From NCBI GenBank assembly GCA_035547915.1, contig DASZTS010000061.1, forward strand, positions 1-39,769: DNA of 39,769 nt, given 5' to 3'. Source of the stretch: DASSFG01 sp035547915 (GTDB lineage: Bacteria > Planctomycetota > Planctomycetia > Pirellulales > JAICIG01). Numbering within the stretch: position 1 is the first letter of the stretch; each line of letters starts with the position of its first letter. Of this stretch, positions 22,836 through 32,501 are shown piece after piece. The notes below the pieces were generated by a model. That model saw only the letters and a program-made list of their open reading frames with translations, made no database searches and was not told where the DNA came from. The position numbers were made by a program, and so were the translations under genes.

Positions 22836-25800
22836 ATGTTTTTCAAGGCTGTAGTTAGAAGCCAGGCGGCGGAGCACCGTCAGGCCGGTCGCCCGCGGTC
22901 GTCTCGTAGGGATTCTCGCAACGGGAGTCCTCTCAACGGGCATACTCGCGGCGGGCGGAGCCAAGGCCGTCATGGCCGCCGCGGTGTCATCCTGCTGGTG
23001 GTGATGGTGCTCCTGGCCCTGATGACGCTCTTGTGTCTGACGCTCGTGCTCGTCACAGCGCAGGGACGGCTCAGCGCGCTCGCCGCCGCGCGTAATCCCG
23101 TGCAGTCGGCGACCAACAGCAATGATCTGACGACCGCCCGCACGCAAATCGTGGCCGGCTCGGCCGACCCCAACTCGGCGTTTGGCGCCCACGGTCTCTT
23201 GGAAGACATCTACGGCCTGCCGCAGTTTTTCGGTCAGATCGCGCCCAACAACGGCGTGGTGCCGAGCGTTCTGCCCATCGGTGAAACGTCGACGGGAGCG
23301 GCCTCCGTGTCGGGCGGCAACAACGGGTCGCTGCTGCAACTGCTCATCGTGCCGGGCAACATCAATGCCACCGGAGCTTCCGGAGTTGGGTTGCAGTCGG
23401 CGAATCAATATGTGCTTCCCTACAACAGCGGCGCCTTCTGCGGCCAGGTGATCACCATGCTCACCGGCCCGGCGGCCGGGCAATCGGCCCGCGTGGTCGG
23501 CTACTACTACAACAACTTCGTGGGCGGACAAATCGCCTCGATGCAGGTCTCTTCGTTCGCAGGGTTGGTCCCTAATCCGGGCGATTCGTTCATGATCAAC
23601 GGGCGGCCGTTCTCGGGCACCGGGTTCGGACTCGACCTGACAAGATTCCAGGCCCCGCCGTCGAACCCGGCTGGCCCCTGGGCCGCGCCTTATACACAGC
23701 CGGGTTACGCAGGCACGGGCCCCTTGTTGTCGGCCTTCGAATCCGCCACGTCGTTGACCAACCCCGTCGCCTCCAACATGCCTTATGCCTATCTGCCTAA
23801 CCATGCGCGGATCGGGCTGACGTCGTATTTGCCGAACGGAGCCGGCACGTATTGGGACCCGGCGGGGCCGGGAGGCGCGAACGAACCTTACGATGCGCCC
23901 GACTTCCAGAACCTCATGCTGGCGATGCACTATTGGAACTCGGCATCGGGTAGTGTCATCACGCCGATTCCCTCGCTGCATCGACCCGAACTGATCGCCT
24001 GGTACTTCGCTCAAGCCGCGGCCAATCCCGCCGCGTTTTACAGTAATCCGCCGCTCGGTAACCCTGCCGACGGTGCCGGCGGACAGAACATGCTGGCCTT
24101 GCGCCGCAAGGTTATTCTGCGCCCCGAGCCGACGGACAACTATTTTAACGATCTCAACTCCAACGGCGTCTGGGATGCGCGCGAGCCGTTCATCGACGTC
24201 GATGGCAACGGAAGCTATAGCGCCGGGGATACATTCCTCGATCTCAACGGCGACACGTTCTGGACTGCCGGCGAGACCGACTACTCCGGCCACACGTTCA
24301 ATCCGGTCACCGGAGCGTGGTTTATCACGGCGGGCGGTGGTTGGGCGGTCGATACCAACGCTGGGCTCGATGTCGACAATGACGGGGACGGCATCCCCGA
24401 CAGTATTTGGGTGGAGGCCGGTCTGCCGGTCAACACCGAGACTGACGGAACGCTCACGAAAAACCTGGTCGCGGTGCTGTGCATCGACCTCGACGGCAAG
24501 GTGAACATCAACGCGAGCGGCACGTTGGCCCAGCTCGACCCCTTCCGCTATGCCTACAACCCCTACTCGGCCGGCGGCTATGGGATTCCGCCCAATCCGT
24601 GGAACGTCAACACTCCGAATGTTCTCAGCGGTCCGATTAACGCTCTCGGATCGACCTTCGCCTACGTGCCGACGGGCCCGGCGACCGTCGACTACAACCA
24701 GCGCACGGTTCCGGTGGGGCAGGGTTACGGCGCGGCCGACATCAATCCGCTGCACCTCTTTGTGCGCAGCCACGGGCAAGCCGGCGCCCTCAATTACTAT
24801 CAAGTCTTCATGCAAGGATTCGACGGCTATCCCAATGCGCCCAGCACCGTGCCGCCCGTCGACGGTAAATATGGTGAATCGACCCGGTTGACCCTCGTCG
24901 GCGTCCCCGGATTTTCATACCCCGGTGTCTATCCGCCGGGTAGCGCTCTGCCGACACCGTGGGGTGCCGCCGTCGGCAGCCCTCTCACTTGGACACAATT
25001 CTACTTGAACGGTCCGCGGGCGGGATGGTCGCAATGGTTCGACCCCTATTCGACCTCGCTGCTCTCGGCCAGCGGCTCCCCCGCCTACTGGGTGAACGAT
25101 GCCATGGCCTTGGCCCGATTCTCCGACATTCGGCCCGGTCTGCTGACGCCGCCGGCTTACACGAATCCGTTTTCGCCGTATCCCGTTCCCTATTATTTCG
25201 ACTTCTTCGTAGGTACCGTTCAGCCCGGCGGCCAAGGGACCGGACCGGCGACGCACCTGCCGACCGCGAGCGGCACGCCCACGGACTTGCACTCGCGCGG
25301 CTTTATGACAACCGACATCACCGGTCGACCGTACTACCTAGGCACGGCAACCATTCCCTGGGAAGCGTTGCCCGCCGTCTGGTCGGGAACCATGACAGAC
25401 GCGGCAATCACCGTGGACATGGGTGCCTATCCCTTCTTGCAAACAGAGCAACTCCTCAACGATGGCGTCGATACTGCCTACGAGCTGAACCTGACGCCGA
25501 ATGCCCGCCAGGTCGGGCAAAACACGGGTAACAGCCTCAACAACATTCCCGATTTCGCCAGCATCGACAACAAATTCGATCCTAGCGAGCTGGAAGGCAT
25601 CTTGCGTTCGCATGAGTGGGGGGTGAGCGGGACTGCCAATTCAAGCAGTCTTGTCAGTCGGTTGAACAGCCTCGAAACGGCCGCCCACTACCTGGCTACG
25701 GGAACGGCGACTCCGCTGACCACGCAGCTCGGTAACGACAACGTGCGTCTGGCATTGACCACCGAAAGTTCGGATCTACCGGTACCGAACATCTCGCTCA

Positions 25801-28800
25801 CGCCGCAGCAGATGCAAGACGTCGTCTCGTACACGAACATGCTCACCCTCGCGGGAGTCCGGTACCCTGCGTTGCCGAATCTCAGCTCCGTAAGTCTCAC
25901 CGATTTGGCTCGCGCTCGGATCTATGTGGAGAACATCCCCGCCAACATCAACAAGGGGGGCTTGCCTCCGATTTTCGCCTATAGCGGCAACACCTTCGAC
26001 GCCGATCTCGCGCTCTTCGGCAATTTGAAGAATACCTGGCCGAACGTGACCTTCTTTCCCACGATCGCGACCAATCCCACTCCAGGCCCGTTCAATCCGG
26101 CCATTCCCGTTTGGCCTCTGTTGGCGCCGGAGTCGATCTTGGGTATGCGGCTCGATGTGAATCGGCTCCTCGGAAATGGTGTCGACGACAACGGCAACGG
26201 CGTGGTCGACGAACCGGCCGAAGTGCTCTGGCAGTGGGCGAATGCGACGGGCGCGCACGGCGAGTCGATGGTCTATCCGTTCTCGCAGATTTCGAGCACC
26301 TCATTGGGCCCGACGACGCAGATCAACCCAGTGACCGCGATGAACAACCTGTACGGTGCCCTGGACCTGAACAACGACGGATTCGTCCCCGGCTCCAATC
26401 TTTTGCTGGGCGTGCCTTCGAGCGATCCGCAGACAGGCACGCTGTTGCCCGCGGATCCGACAAACGCCGATATGCGGGCGCGTCAACTGCTGGCGCGCCA
26501 CCTCTACGTCACCATGATGCTGCTGTTGGACGATCGCACGTTCGGCAATGGGACCGGCAACAATGCAACCCTTCCGACGGCCATGCTGGCCCAAATCTTC
26601 AATTCGAATGCGGCCTCTTTGCCCGCCCCCTGGCCCCAATATGCCACGCTCACGGCGCGTGAGCAGGCAGCCTATATCATCGCCCAGTGGGCCATCAACG
26701 TGGTTGATTTCCGTGATCGCGACTCGATCATGACTCCATTCGAGTTCGATCTCTATCCGTTCCGCGCAGACGACGCCACGCAGTTCAACAGCCTCAACGT
26801 CAACACCAACATCACTTGGAACGTGGATGACGTCGTCGGCCCCAGCAGCATCGACGACAGCAATCCGTGGGGCATCCGCGGCCTCGTCTGGGGCTGTGAG
26901 CGTCCCGAGATATTGATGACAGAGACTCTCGCCGTTCACGACCGTGGCACGGCCGATACCTCTACCGCGCAAAACATCAACAACAACGTGTTGCAGCCGC
27001 CGCTGGTGACAACGCCGGCCACCGGCGCGGATACGGTAACGACGAATACCACGGCCACGCCGGTGGACGTCACCTTCGACCAGGTGCGGCGTCCACGCGG
27101 CTCGCTCATCGTGGAATTGCTTAACGTCACCAACCCGTCGGACGCGCCCCAACGCGATTTGCAATTCGACGGCCTGCTGGCCCAAAACGGCCTCAACCCG
27201 CCGTGGCTGCAAGGCGATGTCAATGGGAATAGCGGATACGGAGTCAACTTGGCGCAGGTCGCCACGGGGGTTCCGGACGTGAACTCGACGGGCCCGCTCT
27301 GGTCGCCCGTATGGCGTCTCGTGATCGCCTATTCGCAACAATACTCTGAGACCAACTTCTACTCGGGCTGGGCGGCTTCGCCGGGAGGCCAAAGCAAGAC
27401 GCTCGATCCGCGCGTTCCCGTACTGCCGGCCACGGCGATTCATCGGGCGGTGTACTTCGCTCCTTATCAAGTGGGCTTCATCACGCCCGGCACCTCGGGT
27501 GCATCAAGCCTCGTAAACGACGTGATGTTGAGCCGCAGCTTCTTCCTCGATTCGGATCTGCTCAGCACGTACAACAGCACGTTGAACGACAACATCGGCC
27601 CCTTGATGTTGCCGCCGTCGCAATACGCCATCGTCGCGCCGGCCTGCCCCGACCTGAACGTGAATGCCGGACCGACGTACAAGTACAAGAACTATCTCGG
27701 TCTGAACAACAACGGCTCGAATCTGAATGTGCGTCAGTTGCAGATGGGTTATGCCCAGCCGTCGGCCACCCCCAGCAGCTTGACCATCATGACCGATGGC
27801 AACGGCGTGCCGTTGATGCCGCCCGGAATCGCGCCGGTGATCGGCGTTCCGATCCAGACCACATGGCTCGACACGACGCAAACCTACGTCAAGCACAACA
27901 ACGCGAATATTCTCTCGGGCAGCAATGCAACCAATCCTTACGGGCAGACCGGCCTGACGCAGACGGTAGCCAGCACGTTGCGTATGAGCGTGTCGGAACC
28001 GGAGCACGGTTACCCGGTCTATTCGTCATCGGGCGTCGGCACGGGCACTGGTTCCATGTGGGACGACGATGCTTACTACAAGTACGGTTTGCCGACCACG
28101 CCCACCACGATCGTCGGTCAATTCCCGCAGCATCCGTTCGACAGCGGACAGATCAATCCGCAGAACAGTGCCCCCTACCTGGTTGCCGGCGACCAACCCA
28201 ACACCTATGTTGCGCCGGGCGGAAGTACGCAGTCGATGACCACGGGCTACACCATGGTTTATCTACAGCGGTTGGCCAATCCCCTTAATCACTGGGACGC
28301 GACGGCCAATCCGTACATCACCGTCGACAGCATGCCGGTGGACCTGACGGCCTATACCGGCGAATGGGCGACCGCGGAAACCGGAACCACGTATTACATC
28401 AACGGCACGCCGGGTGGAACGAGCGCCTTCGATACACGGCGGCGAGGCTGGATTGCGGCGAGCGCCGGCAATAACGGTGTCGCCGTAGGCGCCGCCGAAC
28501 AGGTCGCCAACGTCTGGACGCCGTTGCCGGTCCTGCCCAGTGGGGCGATCGCCGCCGGTCAATACGGCATCAATGCCGGCCAAGGGACGGCGTCGCTTCC
28601 GTTCGTGTCGGCGACGCTCGGCTACACCAACACCGAGTACGGTGGTGGGATACTCCCCATGCCGTGGATCGCCTGGAACAACCGCCCCTACATCAGCCAA
28701 TACGAGCTGATGCTGGTGCCGCAGAGCAGCCCCTCGACCCTGCTGCAAGATTTCGGGATGCTCGGTTGGTCGACGTCGCCCGAGAAGCAGTCTGCTTCGG

Positions 28801-29957
28801 CGGCCGCGATCAATGAGTATGCACCCGGCGCGCCGGCGAACCTACCGACGGCTTCACCCTACGCCGTCCTGCCGGTGGCGCAGTTTGCGAACTTGCTCAA
28901 TTTCTTCAACACCCAGCAGACCGCGGCCAGTAATACTCAACTGCCGAATCTCTATCGAATCTTCGAAATGTTGCAGGTGCCGTCGCGCTACACGGGCACC
29001 CAAGACATGCTCGATCCGAGCCAATTTGCCGGCAACGATGCGGTCCTGGCGACCGCCGCGACCACGTTGAACGTCAATGCGTCTCATATGTTCCATACGC
29101 CCTTCAACTGGCTGCCTCGCTATCGAGAGCCGGGGAAGATCAATCTCAACACGATTTTCGATCCGATTGTCTTCCAAGCGCTGATGGACGATTACCCGGG
29201 CACCCTGTTCGGCAGTCCCAGTACCGATGCGACGATTGCTTTCAGCCCCACCTGTCTCTGGCAGTACATGTCTCAGAGCCGGCAAGGATTTGCGGTCGGC
29301 GGGGCACCCTATCCGCCGAACCCGGTAGCGCAGTACTTGAGCGCTGCGGGAGCGTACCCGACCTATTTCGCCAATCCGTTCAGGCCCGATGGATCGGGCG
29401 CATTCGTTCCGCCGACGGTTTGGAGTCAGGTCACGCCACCCGTTGCGCCGGCTTTGCCGGTGGCCGGGGCCCCCTTCGCGCAGGCGTGGACCTATCCGGC
29501 GGGTGGCATCTACACGGGCGTCAATACGACCCTGCTGCGACCGTCGCCGGCCAACTCCAGCCTCGCGCTATTCGACGACACGGCGTTCGATACGACGAAT
29601 CTGGGAGCGACGTATATGACCAGCACGAATTATCCCTTCCGCGACGCGGCGGTGAACGCCGCGTTCCAATATCAGATGTTCACGCGGCTGGGCAATACGA
29701 CAACGAACCGCTCGAACGTGTACGCCATCTGGGTCACGTTGGGTAAGTTCCAAGTGCAATCCGTGGCGGCTAGTCCGACCAATCCCGACGGATACAAGCT
29801 GTTGCAGCCCTACTTGGATGCGACGGGCAACCAGGTGGTCACGCGAGGATTCTATATCTTCGATCGGTCCATCCCCATGGGCTTTCAGCGTGGTCAGGAC
29901 TTGAACATCGAAAAAGGAATGCTCATGGAAAGGGTGTTGCAGGTTCCGCAGCAATAG
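22836..29957 (+). CDS. giant GspK-like prepilin protein (2373 residues)
   Basis: I start this gene at the ATG at 22836, preceded by GAGGGAGAGG. The upstream frame from 22716 runs through the repeat element. A 50-residue basic leader ends in RRG, and the hydrophobic helix VILLVVMVLLALMTLLCLTLVL spans 51-72. It lacks glutamate at mature position 5, as GspK proteins do. A GspK-like core is seen near 1283-1300 (IAQWAINVVDFRDRDSIMTPFEFD), and GKINLNTIFDPIVFQALMDD near 2097-2115 is similar to the C-terminal part of GspK. Three consecutive 15-residue Asp/Asn loops lie at about 439-483, with more near 512, 1113 and 1175. GspK normally has about 320 residues and caps the pseudopilus tip. This one could form a large extracellular tip, which is inference. 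Confidence 0.85.
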   Translation: MFFKAVVRSQAAEHRQAGRPRSSRRDSRNGSPLNGHTRGGRSQGRHGRRGVILLVVMVLLALMTLLCLTLVLVTAQGRLSALAAARNPVQSATNSNDLTTARTQIVAGSADPNSAFGAHGLLEDIYGLPQFFGQIAPNNGVVPSVLPIGETSTGAASVSGGNNGSLLQLLIVPGNINATGASGVGLQSANQYVLPYNSGAFCGQVITMLTGPAAGQSARVVGYYYNNFVGGQIASMQVSSFAGLVPNPGDSFMINGRPFSGTGFGLDLTRFQAPPSNPAGPWAAPYTQPGYAGTGPLLSAFESATSLTNPVASNMPYAYLPNHARIGLTSYLPNGAGTYWDPAGPGGANEPYDAPDFQNLMLAMHYWNSASGSVITPIPSLHRPELIAWYFAQAAANPAAFYSNPPLGNPADGAGGQNMLALRRKVILRPEPTDNYFNDLNSNGVWDAREPFIDVDGNGSYSAGDTFLDLNGDTFWTAGETDYSGHTFNPVTGAWFITAGGGWAVDTNAGLDVDNDGDGIPDSIWVEAGLPVNTETDGTLTKNLVAVLCIDLDGKVNINASGTLAQLDPFRYAYNPYSAGGYGIPPNPWNVNTPNVLSGPINALGSTFAYVPTGPATVDYNQRTVPVGQGYGAADINPLHLFVRSHGQAGALNYYQVFMQGFDGYPNAPSTVPPVDGKYGESTRLTLVGVPGFSYPGVYPPGSALPTPWGAAVGSPLTWTQFYLNGPRAGWSQWFDPYSTSLLSASGSPAYWVNDAMALARFSDIRPGLLTPPAYTNPFSPYPVPYYFDFFVGTVQPGGQGTGPATHLPTASGTPTDLHSRGFMTTDITGRPYYLGTATIPWEALPAVWSGTMTDAAITVDMGAYPFLQTEQLLNDGVDTAYELNLTPNARQVGQNTGNSLNNIPDFASIDNKFDPSELEGILRSHEWGVSGTANSSSLVSRLNSLETAAHYLATGTATPLTTQLGNDNVRLALTTESSDLPVPNISLTPQQMQDVVSYTNMLTLAGVRYPALPNLSSVSLTDLARARIYVENIPANINKGGLPPIFAYSGNTFDADLALFGNLKNTWPNVTFFPTIATNPTPGPFNPAIPVWPLLAPESILGMRLDVNRLLGNGVDDNGNGVVDEPAEVLWQWANATGAHGESMVYPFSQISSTSLGPTTQINPVTAMNNLYGALDLNNDGFVPGSNLLLGVPSSDPQTGTLLPADPTNADMRARQLLARHLYVTMMLLLDDRTFGNGTGNNATLPTAMLAQIFNSNAASLPAPWPQYATLTAREQAAYIIAQWAINVVDFRDRDSIMTPFEFDLYPFRADDATQFNSLNVNTNITWNVDDVVGPSSIDDSNPWGIRGLVWGCERPEILMTETLAVHDRGTADTSTAQNINNNVLQPPLVTTPATGADTVTTNTTATPVDVTFDQVRRPRGSLIVELLNVTNPSDAPQRDLQFDGLLAQNGLNPPWLQGDVNGNSGYGVNLAQVATGVPDVNSTGPLWSPVWRLVIAYSQQYSETNFYSGWAASPGGQSKTLDPRVPVLPATAIHRAVYFAPYQVGFITPGTSGASSLVNDVMLSRSFFLDSDLLSTYNSTLNDNIGPLMLPPSQYAIVAPACPDLNVNAGPTYKYKNYLGLNNNGSNLNVRQLQMGYAQPSATPSSLTIMTDGNGVPLMPPGIAPVIGVPIQTTWLDTTQTYVKHNNANILSGSNATNPYGQTGLTQTVASTLRMSVSEPEHGYPVYSSSGVGTGTGSMWDDDAYYKYGLPTTPTTIVGQFPQHPFDSGQINPQNSAPYLVAGDQPNTYVAPGGSTQSMTTGYTMVYLQRLANPLNHWDATANPYITVDSMPVDLTAYTGEWATAETGTTYYINGTPGGTSAFDTRRRGWIAASAGNNGVAVGAAEQVANVWTPLPVLPSGAIAAGQYGINAGQGTASLPFVSATLGYTNTEYGGGILPMPWIAWNNRPYISQYELMLVPQSSPSTLLQDFGMLGWSTSPEKQSASAAAINEYAPGAPANLPTASPYAVLPVAQFANLLNFFNTQQTAASNTQLPNLYRIFEMLQVPSRYTGTQDMLDPSQFAGNDAVLATAATTLNVNASHMFHTPFNWLPRYREPGKINLNTIFDPIVFQALMDDYPGTLFGSPSTDATIAFSPTCLWQYMSQSRQGFAVGGAPYPPNPVAQYLSAAGAYPTYFANPFRPDGSGAFVPPTVWSQVTPPVAPALPVAGAPFAQAWTYPAGGIYTGVNTTLLRPSPANSSLALFDDTAFDTTNLGATYMTSTNYPFRDAAVNAAFQYQMFTRLGNTTTNRSNVYAIWVTLGKFQVQSVAASPTNPDGYKLLQPYLDATGNQVVTRGFYIFDRSIPMGFQRGQDLNIEKGMLMERVLQVPQQ
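24150..24284 (+). repeat. three tandem 15-residue calcium-loop-like coding repeats
   Basis: Within the giant gene, three 45-bp units encode DLNSNGVWDAREPFI, DVDGNGSYSAGDTFL and DLNGDTFWTAGETDY. Each has acidic or Asn residues at loop positions 1, 3 and 5 and Asp/Glu at position 9 or 12, the spacing of EF-hand or dockerin-type loops. Calcium binding is inferred from this pattern. Confidence 0.65.
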
Positions 29958-30047
29958 CCTACCGGGATGACTGCGATTTGGATGACCGCCACTTACTGCC
30001 GGTTCCCCGTGTGGGGCACCCCCATCAACAGCGAAGGCTAGATTCCG

Positions 30048-32312
30048 ATGCAAGCGAGACGAAAAGCTGTGCTGCGGTCGTACCGAGCGCGACAGGCGGC
30101 GGATAGAGGGCGGGCAAGGCGCGCGAGGAGGGGCAGCGCTTCCAGGCGGGGTTTTACGCTCGTCGAAGTGTTGATCGCGGCCACGATCAGCCTGGTGTTG
30201 GTCGGGCTGGTCGTGCAGGTACTTGCCACGATCGGCACGACGGCATCGGATACGCGCAGCGTGGTGCAGATGACCGACCGACTGCGCTCGACACGGATTG
30301 TCATCACGCAGGATCTGGCGAACATCACGCCCGACATGACGAAAATCCCCATCAAGAGCGAGTTGCTGCAAGGCTATTTCGAGTACATCGAAGGCCCCGA
30401 TGGGCCGATCTTTCCGGGACTCAACGGTACTCTGGGCGTCGCCTACGACATCAATCAGGCCACCGCGGCCGGCACGCCACCGCAGGATTCGACCGTGGGC
30501 GATCCCGACGATGTCTTGATGTTCACGACCAACTCTCCCAAGGGCACGTACTTCTACGGCCGTATGCGGAGTTCAACGTCGGTCGTCGACTCGAGCGGCA
30601 GTATCTGGACGATGCCGGTCGACACCATGGCCCAGTCGAGTACCGCCGAGATCTGTTACTTCATGCGCGGCAGCACGCTCTACCGGCGCGTGCTGCTCGT
30701 TATGCCGGCTAGCGACTGGCCTAATAACCAGATCGATCCGACGATTTTCCTCTGGTCGCAGTATCCGAACTACATCAATGGCGGCACCGCTTCGATTCCG
30801 CAACCGATCTGGGATATCTCCTTTTACGACAAGTTCGATCTCTCGGCACACCAGAAAGGAGGTACCTTCGATATCAGCAACAGCACTGGCGGAACGCAGC
30901 CTCCGGTGTTGCTGCCGAATACCCTGGGCGACCTGACGCTCCGGCAGAACCGCTATGGACATCAACCGTGGGTCTATCCGTATGACGCCCGGTTTTGGGA
31001 CGAACGATTCTGGACCAATTCGGCGACGGATATCGCAGGAGGGTTTCTGGGGCTGCCGACGCTGCGCGAGTGCTCGGCCTATACCGGCACGGGGGGAAGC
31101 GAAGGTACTCCTCCGCTAACGACGGGCACCAGTGGCGTGGCGCGCTGGCCCTTTCCGCTCTTTGAATCCAATGTGCTGAATCCCATTCCGTTGACGCCTT
31201 TCAGTCTTAGCAACATCAGCGGAGGACCGGCCCGTTCCGTTCCGTTTGCCAGCGGCGCCAACGCCACGGTTGCTTCGGGCTATCTGTGGGGCCAGTTCAA
31301 TAGCTTCGCTGCGTCGGGCTTGGGAACTCCGACGTGGGTGCAACCACCGATTTACCCTTACAGCACGTTGCCCTTGATCTGGCCCTTTCCCACAACCCCG
31401 CCCCCTGGCACCTCGGCCGCCAACTTTCAACCCGCGACAACTGTCCCGTCAGGGGTCTGGACGGGCCGGATCAATCTTACCAACACACAGGGCGCGAACG
31501 GATCGCTGTTCGATCTCTGGTCGAATCCGTATCCGCTCGACCAGCAAGACCCTGTCACCGGCGCGATCTACGCCTTTTCGTCGGCCTTCCAGCCGGCGAA
31601 TACGTTCAACGTCAATTTCAACACCCGTTACGCAGACGACGTACTGATGACGCACGTGTTGTCCTTCGACGTCAAGGCTTGGGACTCGACCGCCCCTACC
31701 CTCCAGACCACAACGACATTCGGAGGCATTCCGCCCGGCACATACCTGCCCGGCGACCCAGGATATGTGCAAATCATCAATAGCTGGGCCACCACCGGCA
31801 CCAACCCTATTACTACCTTGCAGCAGAACTTGCAGCCGGCGCAATTGTCTCCCGGGCAACCGACGGGCGCATACGGCGGTTACGGATTTGTCGTGGCGCA
31901 GGGCGCGTATGTCGATCTGAACTACCTCGGGCCGGTGATCCAGCCCTTCATCAACGCCGGCAATTTTCAGATGGCGCAGGCCCTGTCCGGCGTGTCGACC
32001 TTCGCCGGGCCAGGCGTCTCGCAGTTCGGCATGGCGTCGAACCCCGGCAGTGGATTGGCGATGGTCTATGACACGGGCTGTTTCGACTACGAGAACGACG
32101 GCATCGACCAGAACCAGAACGGCATCATCGACGACTACACCAACGGTATCGACGACAACGGCATCGGCGGTGTCGATGATCAGACCGAGGTCGAAGGTCC
32201 GATTCCCTACCCGATCCCCCTCAAGGGCATTCAGATCAAGATTCGCGCGTACGAGCCCGATAGTCGAGAGATCCGTGAAGTGACCATTACGCAGGATTTC
32301 TTGGCCGACTGA
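30048..32312 (+). CDS. GspJ/PilW-like prepilin protein, oversized
   Basis: The 754-residue protein has an Arg-rich leader and a prepilin signal, RRGFTLVEVLIAATISLVLVGLV, with predicted cleavage after G35 and E40 at mature position 5. The following segment, RSVVQMTDRLRSTRIVITQDLANI, is like the start of GspJ/PilW minor pseudopilins. The C-terminal part contains clustered Asp/Asn loops at about 679-715 (YENDGIDQNQNGIIDD, then NGIDDNGIGGVDDQ). It ends with a GspJ-like strand pair, GIQIKIRAYEPDSREIREVTITQDF. GspJ usually has about 200 residues. With the GspI-like and GspK-like neighbours it would form the tip initiation complex known from type II secretion. Confidence 0.88.
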   Translation: MQARRKAVLRSYRARQAADRGRARRARRGSASRRGFTLVEVLIAATISLVLVGLVVQVLATIGTTASDTRSVVQMTDRLRSTRIVITQDLANITPDMTKIPIKSELLQGYFEYIEGPDGPIFPGLNGTLGVAYDINQATAAGTPPQDSTVGDPDDVLMFTTNSPKGTYFYGRMRSSTSVVDSSGSIWTMPVDTMAQSSTAEICYFMRGSTLYRRVLLVMPASDWPNNQIDPTIFLWSQYPNYINGGTASIPQPIWDISFYDKFDLSAHQKGGTFDISNSTGGTQPPVLLPNTLGDLTLRQNRYGHQPWVYPYDARFWDERFWTNSATDIAGGFLGLPTLRECSAYTGTGGSEGTPPLTTGTSGVARWPFPLFESNVLNPIPLTPFSLSNISGGPARSVPFASGANATVASGYLWGQFNSFAASGLGTPTWVQPPIYPYSTLPLIWPFPTTPPPGTSAANFQPATTVPSGVWTGRINLTNTQGANGSLFDLWSNPYPLDQQDPVTGAIYAFSSAFQPANTFNVNFNTRYADDVLMTHVLSFDVKAWDSTAPTLQTTTTFGGIPPGTYLPGDPGYVQIINSWATTGTNPITTLQQNLQPAQLSPGQPTGAYGGYGFVVAQGAYVDLNYLGPVIQPFINAGNFQMAQALSGVSTFAGPGVSQFGMASNPGSGLAMVYDTGCFDYENDGIDQNQNGIIDDYTNGIDDNGIGGVDDQTEVEGPIPYPIPLKGIQIKIRAYEPDSREIREVTITQDFLAD

Positions 32313-32501
32313 GCGCGCGATCGCATCGGTGACTTTCAGTCAGCACGAAACAGTCGGTGAACGGGGCCGTCGCTGAGGCCGACGGCGAATTTGTGGCCGG
32401 AGATCGAGCCGGCGAATATTACCGACCCCATGCTGTTGAATCGCCAGTCGTGAGATTCCGCGCCGCTGCTCACAGCCCTCTCGTCTCGCGATTATTCGTT
32501 G

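Noticed and set aside
22809..24815. 668-codon minus-strand frame within the giant gene
   Set aside because: It is an antisense shadow with Arg/Val/Gly-rich composition and no domain, while the plus strand shows a prepilin signal and calcium-type repeats.
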